DNA from: an uncultured Candidatus Thioglobus sp.
GTDB taxonomy: Bacteria > Pseudomonadota > Gammaproteobacteria > PS1 > Pseudothioglobaceae
Length of the DNA: 51,698 bases
Direction: 5' to 3'
Assembly (NCBI GenBank): GCA_900180385.1
Contig: FXLX01000013.1
Location: forward strand, 1 to 51,698
This document shows, piece after piece, positions 44,706-51,698 of this stretch (within the stretch, counting starts at the first letter, position 1; each line of letters opens with the position of its first letter). The position numbers were made by a program, and so were the translations under genes. The notes beneath the pieces are model-generated. The model made no database searches. It was not told the origin of the DNA and saw only the letters and a program-made list of their open reading frames with translations.

Positions 44706-45170
44706 TTATTGAGGTGTTAACTTGTCCTCTGAAACCGCTCTATTAAGCCATTCATCAGCTTCATCAATATCAACGATTTTTTGGTTCTCATCGACCATTT
44801 CAATATCATTATCATTCCAGCCTTTGATTCCCATCTTTAAGGATCGTACATTTTCAAATCCCATCAGCTGCATTGTTTGTGTAGCAAGTACACTTCTATT
44901 ACCAGATCGACAAATAACAACAATATTTTGATCTCGTGTTTTTGCTAATACGGGTAGCGTGTCATCATAATTCCAAACACATGCGCCCTCTAAAACGCCT
45001 CTTGGTACATGTAGTGAATTTCGTATATGCATCATCTTAAATTCATTCGCCTCTCTTATATCTAATAGTATGAGAGCCTGATCGTTTTCAATCTCTTCCT
45101 CCAGGTCCCATGGAAACACTTCGCTGACAGCTTCTAATGCATTTTGTACTAATTGTTGATATCCATCCAT
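44706..45170 (-). CDS. Rhodanese-domain protein
   Basis: A 154-residue protein with ILLDIREANEFKMMHIRNSLHVPRGVLE and the loop CRSGNRS (Cys87). A short N-terminal helix and a C-terminal acidic tail (ENQKIVDIDEADEWLNRAV) extend the domain. No signal peptide. It is ten bases downstream of the response regulator, so it probably belongs to the same unit; a link between sulfur status and the two-component system is possible but inferred. Confidence 0.85.
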   Translation of the reverse strand: MDGYQQLVQNALEAVSEVFPWDLEEEIENDQALILLDIREANEFKMMHIRNSLHVPRGVLEGACVWNYDDTLPVLAKTRDQNIVVICRSGNRSVLATQTMQLMGFENVRSLKMGIKGWNDNDIEMVDENQKIVDIDEADEWLNRAVSEDKLTPQ

Positions 45171-45180
45171 AATGTTACCT

Positions 45181-45810
45181 CTATTTACAATAGCCTTTTT
45201 CGGTAACCAATACTGCCACCTCTACTCGTGATGATAATTCTAGCTTTCGTAAGATTGCTTTTACGTGTAGTTTAACTGTGCCATCAGAAATGCCTAATTC
45301 TCTAGCAATAACTTTATTACTGTGTCCTATAGATACCTGACAAGCCACCTCTTTTTCACGATTGGTTAATAATTCAAATGACGGCTCACTATCAGTTAAT
45401 TCATCTCGCAAAACCTTAGCCAATACATGAGTCATGTCTTGTGCAACAACAATAGCGCCTTTAACTGTTTCATTAAGTGCATCAACTAACTCATCGGGAT
45501 CCATATCTTTTAACAAATAACCCTGTGCGCCATATTTAAGACAATCGCGCAAATCTGCCTCTTCAGTACTTGTGGTCAGCATGACCACGGGTGTTGTAAT
45601 TTTTCGCTCTTTAATAATTTTAAGCACTTCAATGCCTGACATTTGCGGCATACGCAAATCCAAAAGAATAATATCTACAGTGATTGACTCTATTTCTTCC
45701 AGGCCTTGTTCAGGTGATGATGCTGCACTGGCAGAAATACTTTTAGATTCTAATAGAGCAATTAAGCCATTTCTAAATAATGCGTGGTCATCAATAATAT
45801 ATATCTTCAT
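45181..45810 (-). CDS. NarL/FixJ-type response regulator
   Basis: 209 residues. Receiver domain with DDHA, phospho-acceptor Asp51 in ILLDLRMPQ, and TTSTEE; C-terminal LuxR/GerE HTH (LLTNREKEVACQVSIGHSNKVIARELGISDGTVKLHVKAIL broken here at LTNREKEVA and NKVIARELG). Three bases from the kinase gene. It resembles NarL, but that is not enough to claim nitrate control. Confidence 0.93.
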   Translation of the reverse strand: MKIYIIDDHALFRNGLIALLESKSISASAASSPEQGLEEIESITVDIILLDLRMPQMSGIEVLKIIKERKITTPVVMLTTSTEEADLRDCLKYGAQGYLLKDMDPDELVDALNETVKGAIVVAQDMTHVLAKVLRDELTDSEPSFELLTNREKEVACQVSIGHSNKVIARELGISDGTVKLHVKAILRKLELSSRVEVAVLVTEKGYCK

Positions 45811-45813
45811 GTA

Positions 45814-47292
45814 TTACTCTTTAAATCTAACGGTAATTCGAGTGCCTTCGTCAACCTCTGACTCAACTTCAATTTCTGCGCCCACCCTCTGAGCGCGCTC
45901 TTGCATAATATTCATGCCAATATTATTCCCCATTACTTCGCTGGTATTTTGATCTTTTTCAAATCCAATACCATCGTCTTCAATTAATAATTGAGGATAA
46001 GGCTTGGCGGTTAATAAAATTCTAACATTACGCGCTTTGGCGTGTTTGCGAATATTGGACAATGCTTCTTGGGTAATGCGCATAATTTGCGTCTCAACCT
46101 CTGGATCAACCTTAAACCTACCTTCCACTTGTAAGTAAGTCGCAATACCTTCTTCTGATTTAAAACGATTGGCTAGATTCTCTAGCGACACTTCTATACC
46201 TTTAGGATCTAATGGCACTCTAAAATTACACATTAGTTCACGTAGCTCTTGATTGGCTTGAGTGATGTTAGTTTGTAATGCTTCAATTTGATGATAAGCA
46301 TCAATCTGTTTGGCTTGCTTTAAAGAATTACCCAAAACACTCACTTGTAATTTTAAGCTATAAATTGTTTGCGCCAAAGAATCATGAATTTCTTGAGATA
46401 AGAACAAGCGCTCTTGAGAAAGCTCCATGCGTTTAGTTTGTTCATCAAGTGTTGACTTGTCTAATGCAATTGCGATATTTTCAGCGATGGACTCTAACAA
46501 GGCACGCTCGTCATAAGCCAATGAAGGCTCTTGATCAAAGAATAAATTAAATATTCCCAGGGTTTTTCCATGATGGCGCAATGGAATAAAAATTGTACCA
46601 ACATCGGCTACTCGTGTTGATTCATTACCGACACATTTTGCACAATTATGCACACTGAATTGCACGCCAGCCTTCTCTGCCATTGCCACTTCACCACAAA
46701 AACAATCACTGCTTAACACTTGATACTCAAGGCCTTGCTCATCAATCACACCTTTCTGTGCCACCAAATACAATTCACCATCTTCTGCCAAACTTCTTGC
46801 AGCACCAGAGCTTGCGCCAGTCATGCTTACAAACATGCCTAAAAAATATTCAAATAATTCTTGTGTTGAGTGCAGTTGATTGAGTTTCGATGAGACGCTA
46901 TATAACGTTTCTAAAGAAGCTGACTTTTGACTAAGACGTTGAATTTGCTTTTTAAGGATGCTTTCCATGTCATCGTAAAGATGTTGGTTTTCATCAATTA
47001 AATGATTAATCGCTGTAGCAACTGGACGAAACGTTGTCTCTTGGGCTTCGTCTAAACGAATAGCTTGGTTAGTTTTAAAGCCAGATACCCAATTTTGTAG
47101 ATCTGCAAAAGGCGATAAGAAATCCTTACGAATAGACAAATACAAGCCAAAGTAAATCAATAAAATTAAGACAATCAATAGAATATCAACAGCATTATAC
47201 GTATCGTAAGCAAGTTCAATCTCAGCAACCAGTATTGGTGACAATAGTGCTGTTACAATAAAATATAGATAAAATTTAATCTTAATATTCAT
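45814..47292 (-). CDS. NarX-like sensor histidine kinase with Cys-rich GAF domain
   Basis: 492 residues: two membrane helices at about 6-24 and 36-53 with only a short periplasmic loop (so no NarX-type nitrate box), a HAMP-like linker, a GAF domain (about 140-280), a HisKA_3 block with His303 in EIHDSLAQTIYSLKLQV, and an HATPase domain (ALSNIRKHAKA, IEDDGIGF, NIGMNIMQERA). The GAF carries CFC (197, 199) and CAKC (217, 220), a four-Cys cluster that could hold an Fe-S or zinc centre or a thiol switch. The signal is probably cytoplasmic and redox-related, by inference. Confidence 0.9.
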   Translation of the reverse strand: MNIKIKFYLYFIVTALLSPILVAEIELAYDTYNAVDILLIVLILLIYFGLYLSIRKDFLSPFADLQNWVSGFKTNQAIRLDEAQETTFRPVATAINHLIDENQHLYDDMESILKKQIQRLSQKSASLETLYSVSSKLNQLHSTQELFEYFLGMFVSMTGASSGAARSLAEDGELYLVAQKGVIDEQGLEYQVLSSDCFCGEVAMAEKAGVQFSVHNCAKCVGNESTRVADVGTIFIPLRHHGKTLGIFNLFFDQEPSLAYDERALLESIAENIAIALDKSTLDEQTKRMELSQERLFLSQEIHDSLAQTIYSLKLQVSVLGNSLKQAKQIDAYHQIEALQTNITQANQELRELMCNFRVPLDPKGIEVSLENLANRFKSEEGIATYLQVEGRFKVDPEVETQIMRITQEALSNIRKHAKARNVRILLTAKPYPQLLIEDDGIGFEKDQNTSEVMGNNIGMNIMQERAQRVGAEIEVESEVDEGTRITVRFKE

Positions 47293-47298
47293 GTTGGC

Positions 47299-48642
47299 CT
47301 ACTTACCAATACAAAAAGAAGAGAATATTTCGCCGAGTAAATCATCTGAAGAGAATTCGCCAGTAATACTTGCCATAGCTTGCCCACCGTGGCGTAAATC
47401 TTCAGCCATAAGCTCAATAGCACCGCCATCAAGCTGCAATAAGGCATTATTAATACTTTCGAGTGATTCTTCAAGTGCAATAATGTGACGTTTTCTAGCA
47501 AGCACCACTCCTTCTGTACTGCTATCTAGACCAGCAATATCTGACAATTCTTGCTTAAGTAAATCAATACCTTTAACTTCTTTTGCACAAATTGATAGTT
47601 GCACATTACCATCAACTTGGACTCTTTCAACTAATTCGTCTGTTAGATCAATCTTGTTTTTAACAACTAGTAAATTCTTATAAGTAATGCCTTCGGGCAA
47701 TAACGAAAAATCAGGCGCTTGATCTTGGGCGTCATACATCATTAGCACTACATCTGCTTTTGCAATAACATCGCGCGCTCTTTTAATACCTTCTTTTTCA
47801 ACCACATCGTCACTATCATGAAGCCCAGCAGTGTCAATAATATTAAGTGGCATACCATTAATATGTATGGTTTCACGCAAGACGTCTCTAGTGGTGCCGG
47901 CAATATCGGTAACAATAGCACTGGAGCGTTGCGTTAATGCATTTAATAATGAGGACTTACCTGCATTTGGTTTTCCAGCAATAGCCACATTTAAACCTTC
48001 ACGCAGAATTGCACCTTGAGTAGCCGAATGCAAAATTTGCTCAATTTCGACTCTAATCGCCTGGGTTTTTTCTTTAACCTGGTCCGATTGTAAAAAATCA
48101 ATTTCTTCGTCTGAGAAATCAATCGTTGCTTCTACAAAAATACGCAAATTAATAATAGAACGAGTTAGTGCATTAACTTGCTTAGAAAAAACACCTGATA
48201 ACGACCTAAGTGCAGAGCGCGATGCTTGTTCAGAGCTTGCATCAATAATATCTGCAATTGCTTCAGCCTGTACTAAATCCATTTTTCCATTTAAAAAGGC
48301 ACGTTTTGAAAACTCGCCTGGCTCTGCCGCATGCGCACCCAAAGCAATCAATGATTCCAACAAAGAGCGCATCACACTAACACCGCCATGGCCTTGAAAC
48401 TCAAGCACATCCTCACCGGTAAAGGAATTTGGCCCTGGAAAAAATAGCGCAATGCCTTGATCAATCTCTATCTTATCTTGATCAAAGAAAGAGCCGTAGC
48501 GTGCATAACGAGGCTTAGGTACAAAGCCCAACATCTGCTTGGCAATGGCCTGACTCAGTGGGCCTGACACACGAACCACACCAATACCACCTTTGCCAAT
48601 ACTACTAGCCAATGCGCAAATAGTTGTCTGTGTATCACTCAT
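47299..48642 (-). CDS. mnmE: tRNA modification GTPase MnmE
   Basis: 447 residues. N-terminal tetrahydrofolate-binding domain (ICALASSIGKGGIGVVRVSG), helical domain, inserted G domain with GKPNAGKSS, DIAGTTRD and KNKID, and the catalytic C-terminal FCIGK. Pairs with MnmG to make cmnm5U34. It ends six bases before the kinase gene and starts two bases after gshA. Confidence 0.96.
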   Translation of the reverse strand: MSDTQTTICALASSIGKGGIGVVRVSGPLSQAIAKQMLGFVPKPRYARYGSFFDQDKIEIDQGIALFFPGPNSFTGEDVLEFQGHGGVSVMRSLLESLIALGAHAAEPGEFSKRAFLNGKMDLVQAEAIADIIDASSEQASRSALRSLSGVFSKQVNALTRSIINLRIFVEATIDFSDEEIDFLQSDQVKEKTQAIRVEIEQILHSATQGAILREGLNVAIAGKPNAGKSSLLNALTQRSSAIVTDIAGTTRDVLRETIHINGMPLNIIDTAGLHDSDDVVEKEGIKRARDVIAKADVVLMMYDAQDQAPDFSLLPEGITYKNLLVVKNKIDLTDELVERVQVDGNVQLSICAKEVKGIDLLKQELSDIAGLDSSTEGVVLARKRHIIALEESLESINNALLQLDGGAIELMAEDLRHGGQAMASITGEFSSDDLLGEIFSSFCIGK

Positions 48643-48644
48643 CT

Positions 48645-50186
48645 CTAAACCTGCTCAAAATATTGCGTTAAATATTGATCAAAACTCATGGTATCAGACT
48701 CTTCGATTGCTTGCTGAGATTTACAGGATTGTTGCACTTGTTCATCTAGGTAATTAAAGTGTACTTGATTAATATCATTGGATAGAAACTCTCGTCGATA
48801 TTGCTTAGCAAAGGCATTGGTATCATCAAAGAAACCTTGATTTTTATTTTTCATCCTAGTTAGTGTTTGTGCAGAAGGCGTCAACTCTGGATTATCAAAA
48901 CGTCGAGCAATGTTGCTCACATCCTTAATATAAGCATCGCCAAATAAACCAGCACACAAGTGCAACTCTGTTGTTAGCTCACTACCCAGTTCAGCAATAG
49001 AAATTTCAGATAACTGATATTTAAGCATTAACCCTGGTTTACGCCCTTCATGGGCTACTAGTTGATCATTATTATCAATTTCGACCTGTTCGCGTGTTGA
49101 AATAGCTGGAGAGTTTTTTAATAGGCAAAACAGCAAAAACACTTCTAAAAAATGAATTTGAGGCTCATCAATACCCATTGGCAATGATGGATTGAGATCT
49201 AAAGACCTTAATTCAATATAAGCAATGCCATCATCACTTAAACTGTCCAATGGTTTTTGACCAGACTTAATAATTGGCTTAGGGCGCACAGAGGCGTAGT
49301 ATTCATTTTCAATTTGCAAAATATTGGCATTAAGTTGCTGATATTTGCCATTTTTTTTAATGCCGATTTTTTCATACTCACTACAACTTGCCGCCATACC
49401 AGCTTTAAGTGAATGCACATAATAACTCAAAGAATTGTAGTTCGCCTTAACGCCGGCCTCATCTTCACGCAAATTTTGATAACCAATATCTCCCATGCGC
49501 AATGAAGTTGCATAGGGCTCATATAAAGTAGATTTATTAAATTCAATCAATGAATGCTGATGATAGCCTTTTAAGAACGATTTACATACAGCGGGTGAAG
49601 CGCCAAACAAATACGGAATTATCCAACCATAACGTACCACATTACGAGTAAGCGCCATATAGGCTTCATCTTTACTTTGGCCAATTAATGTTAATCGACA
49701 TGCCTTTTCAATAAAGTCTTGTGAAATTGAATAGTTGAAATGAATTCCTGCAATGGTTTGCATCACACTGCCATAACGATTGGCCAAGCCTTGTCTGTAA
49801 ACCGTTTTCATCTTGCCACGATTGCTAGAACCATATTGTGCAATAGGGATAAAAGTTTCACCGCGAATGACACAAGGCATACTTGCCGGCCAAAAATTTT
49901 GATCTTTAGGCAAGCGGCAATATAAATAATGCTGGGTATCTTGTAAAAAATCAAGCACCTCTTTCGCACTGGATAACGGTGGCGTAACCAGCTCCAGTAA
50001 TGATTCTGAAAAATCCGTGGTGATATTAGGATGTGTTAACGCACAGCCCAATGAGTCTGGATGTGGTGCTTGAGATAGGCCACCTTTTCTCGAAATACGC
50101 AACCCTTCCTTCTCAATGCCCATTAAATTACCAGAAAGTAATTGTGCATGAGGCTGGAGTAATTGGATTTTTTGCTCTATATTCAA
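48645..50186 (-). CDS. gshA: Glutamate-cysteine ligase GshA
   Basis: 513 residues, gammaproteobacterial type 1 length. Visible: GIEKEGLRISRKGGLSQAPHP, the IHFNYSIS block, and YIELRSLDLNPSLPMGI. First step of glutathione synthesis. First gene of the gshA-mnmE-kinase-regulator-rhodanese minus-strand run; divergent from the MutT-ThiE gene by 47 bases. Confidence 0.95.
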   Translation of the reverse strand: MNIEQKIQLLQPHAQLLSGNLMGIEKEGLRISRKGGLSQAPHPDSLGCALTHPNITTDFSESLLELVTPPLSSAKEVLDFLQDTQHYLYCRLPKDQNFWPASMPCVIRGETFIPIAQYGSSNRGKMKTVYRQGLANRYGSVMQTIAGIHFNYSISQDFIEKACRLTLIGQSKDEAYMALTRNVVRYGWIIPYLFGASPAVCKSFLKGYHQHSLIEFNKSTLYEPYATSLRMGDIGYQNLREDEAGVKANYNSLSYYVHSLKAGMAASCSEYEKIGIKKNGKYQQLNANILQIENEYYASVRPKPIIKSGQKPLDSLSDDGIAYIELRSLDLNPSLPMGIDEPQIHFLEVFLLFCLLKNSPAISTREQVEIDNNDQLVAHEGRKPGLMLKYQLSEISIAELGSELTTELHLCAGLFGDAYIKDVSNIARRFDNPELTPSAQTLTRMKNKNQGFFDDTNAFAKQYRREFLSNDINQVHFNYLDEQVQQSCKSQQAIEESDTMSFDQYLTQYFEQV

Positions 50187-50233
50187 AGGACTTACGAATT
50201 AAAATAAGGGCTATTTTACCATTAGTCGATCAA

Positions 50234-51157
50234 ATGAAGACAATCAAGGCCGTTGTTGGGGTTTTACGTAATAATGCTCAACAAATTCTCATTGCCAAGC
50301 GCCAAGATCATCAATTTATGAGTGGATTTTGGGAGCTTCCTGGTGGAAAAATTGACCCTGGAGAGTCTAATGAAGAAGCTGTTATTAGGGAGTTAAAAGA
50401 AGAGCTTGGCATTGATGTAATCGAGCTATCTTTACATCAAACCATGGTTTATGATTATCCAGAACATCGAGTAGAATTAAGCATCTATAACATCATTCAA
50501 TATCAACAAGCCCCAAAAGGCATTGAAGGGCAAGAAATTACTTGGAGTGATGTGGATGATCTGTCAAACTTTAACCTACTACCCACCATGAAAGCTTTTA
50601 TCAACTCAATTATCCTGCCTAATAAATATTGGATTACCCCATCAAGTAACCATCAAAGTGCTGAATGGATGAGAGAATTTAATAAAAAACTAAAACAAGA
50701 TATTAGCCTAATACAACTTCGTAGCAAAACCAAATTAAAGGTTGAATTTATCAAAGAACTTCACAACAAATGCCAACAGCATAATGTCAAACTACTACTA
50801 AATACAGTTGATAAAACCTTTAACGAAACCTATTGTGATGGCTGGCATCTTACCACCAGTGAAATGCTCAATTTAGAATCAAGACCTTGTGCTGATGATA
50901 AAATTTTAGGCGTATCAACTCACAACCTAGATGAAGCATTAAGCGCACAAAAGCTAGGCGCTGATTTTGTCGTTATCTCGCCAGTACAGGCCACACAAAC
51001 ACATCCTGATACTATTCCACTCGGCCAGGATAAAGCCAAAGAAGTGGTGGATAAACTCAACATTCCTGTGTATTTTCTCGGTGGCATGGGTTTAGAAGAT
51101 TTAGATAAAACACTAAAAATTGGCGCTCAAGGTATTGCTGGCGTGAGTGCATTTTAA
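50234..51157 (+). CDS. Fused MutT Nudix hydrolase and ThiE-like domain
   Basis: ATG 50234 gives MKTIKAVVGVLRNNAQQILI, 307 residues; the longer upstream frame runs into gshA on the other strand. N-terminal MutT: Nudix box GGKIDPGESNEEAVIRELKE extended by ELG, with the essential Glu residues. C-terminal ThiE/TenI-type barrel from about 135 (ISLIQLRSKTKLK, DGWHLTTSEMLN, GVSTHNLDEALSAQKLGADFVVISPV, YFLGGMG). The fusion is common in gammas. The ThiE part keeps the phosphate loop but is shortened and may lack full thiamine phosphate synthase activity. Likely sanitises 8-oxo-dGTP. Confidence 0.9.
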   Translation: MKTIKAVVGVLRNNAQQILIAKRQDHQFMSGFWELPGGKIDPGESNEEAVIRELKEELGIDVIELSLHQTMVYDYPEHRVELSIYNIIQYQQAPKGIEGQEITWSDVDDLSNFNLLPTMKAFINSIILPNKYWITPSSNHQSAEWMREFNKKLKQDISLIQLRSKTKLKVEFIKELHNKCQQHNVKLLLNTVDKTFNETYCDGWHLTTSEMLNLESRPCADDKILGVSTHNLDEALSAQKLGADFVVISPVQATQTHPDTIPLGQDKAKEVVDKLNIPVYFLGGMGLEDLDKTLKIGAQGIAGVSAF

Positions 51158-51185
51158 AGTTAGTAATTTAAAATGCACTCACGCC
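51140..51185. repeat. 19-bp perfect inverted repeat across the mutT-thiE stop codon
   Basis: The left arm (51140-51158) holds the last codons GVSAF and the TAA. The right arm (51167-51185) mirrors it exactly around an 8-base loop. No T-run follows, so it is not a textbook terminator, though it could still slow RNA polymerase. Confidence 0.85.
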
Positions 51186-51192
51186 CAACTAT

Positions 51193-51579
51193 CTATTGAG
51201 TAGTTATCTTGGTAGAAAAAGCACCAGTAAAGAAATGCAATAAAGGGGGAGTTGCAGCATCATCGGTATCAATATTCATACCAGTAGACACCTTAAAAGC
51301 AACATCTATTGACCCCGTATCATCAGTGATTACAATCGGAGTTGAAAATGTTTGAACACCAAGTAAATATCCATTATTATCATCACTTGTGCTCAAGTGC
51401 TTATTATTTCCAACTAAATAAGCCTTAAGAGTATCACTATCAACGGCTAGTGTTTCTACGTATAAACTACTGCCAAAATCATTTAAAGCTAAATTATCAG
51501 ACAACGCCCCACCTAAAGCATGCTTTTTACCTTTAGCATCCGCTGCACCTTCAAGCCCTTCCCACTTATACTTAGTCAA
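51193..51579 (-). CDS. Hypothetical protein, possibly truncated
   Basis: Open for about 128 residues from a TTG (51579) with AAGGG directly against it and an in-frame stop two codons before. No ATG until deep inside, so it may be a fragment whose N-terminal part has been lost or shifted. Composition is Gly/Asp/Thr/Leu-rich with likely beta strands (LYVETLAVDSDTLKAYLVG, VITDDTGSIDVAFKVSTG), as in surface or secreted beta proteins. No family recognised. Bases 51580-51698 are AT-rich with no clear gene. Confidence 0.4.
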   Translation of the reverse strand: MTKYKWEGLEGAADAKGKKHALGGALSDNLALNDFGSSLYVETLAVDSDTLKAYLVGNNKHLSTSDDNNGYLLGVQTFSTPIVITDDTGSIDVAFKVSTGMNIDTDDAATPPLLHFFTGAFSTKITTQ

Positions 51580-51698
51580 CCCTTAAAAACCCAATTCAAA
51601 ATAACCAAACCTTATTTAATTACAAGCTTTTGCATACTGCAACATAAACCAATGATTCTTTATAAAAAAATAGCGAACCTTTTGTAAAAACAAAAAAA

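Noticed and set aside
45181..47292. Naming the two-component pair narXL
   Set aside because: The kinase lacks the periplasmic nitrate-sensing P-box region and no nitrate reductase genes are in view, so only the general family is stated.

Overview
The window reads as a low-GC gammaproteobacterial chromosome segment. Supporting signs are fabA-fabB, the folC-cvpA-purF-metZ order, the yajC-secD-secF order, a 16S-tRNA-Ile-tRNA-Ala-23S-5S rRNA operon and the MutT-ThiE fusion. The gene set (two SulP anion transporters, AcnB, a NarX/NarL-like pair, several rhodaneses, contact-toxin remnants) would suit a sulfur-oxidising lineage of the SUP05/Thioglobus type. That placement is an inference from general resemblance; no search was run.

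Left end (1-4700) is accessory DNA. A CdiA-type polymorphic toxin tail with a VENN motif enters from the left edge. It is followed by two probable immunity or companion genes, all joined by ATGA overlaps, and by a frameshifted small HTH regulator. Next comes a possible peptide-export locus: an outer-membrane beta-barrel, a Sec-secreted precursor peptide with an ETEG processing-type motif and a Trp-rich tail, a strong terminator, two tiny membrane-protein ORFs, a Yip1-like membrane protein, and a C39 cysteine peptidase that is broken between its catalytic Cys and His.

The core from 4700 to 36774 is mostly housekeeping. It holds comM-tsaD-lptB, bactofilin, birA and dgkA, truA, two divergent SulP genes, rimM-rpsP (trmD and rplS do not follow), purB, acnB, rpmB-rpmG with two small hypothetical genes downstream, tRNA-Ser, pyrE, xthA, a membrane-anchored TPR protein, trmB, fxsA, folC, cvpA, purF, metZ, fabA-fabB, secF-secD-yajC-serS, a rhodanese, a hypothetical gene and a TrxC-type thioredoxin.

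A second accessory island (36775-38800) holds an AIPR-like gene destroyed by exactly three small lesions, preceded by a double-hairpin element that may be a small RNA. The complete rRNA operon follows on the minus strand (38848-44328), with paired 23S processing arms, boxA elements and two near-consensus promoters. The right end holds, on the minus strand, gshA, mnmE, a two-component pair with a Cys-rich GAF domain, and a rhodanese. On the plus strand it holds a MutT-ThiE fusion ending in a 19-bp perfect inverted repeat, and finally a possibly truncated hypothetical gene on the minus strand.
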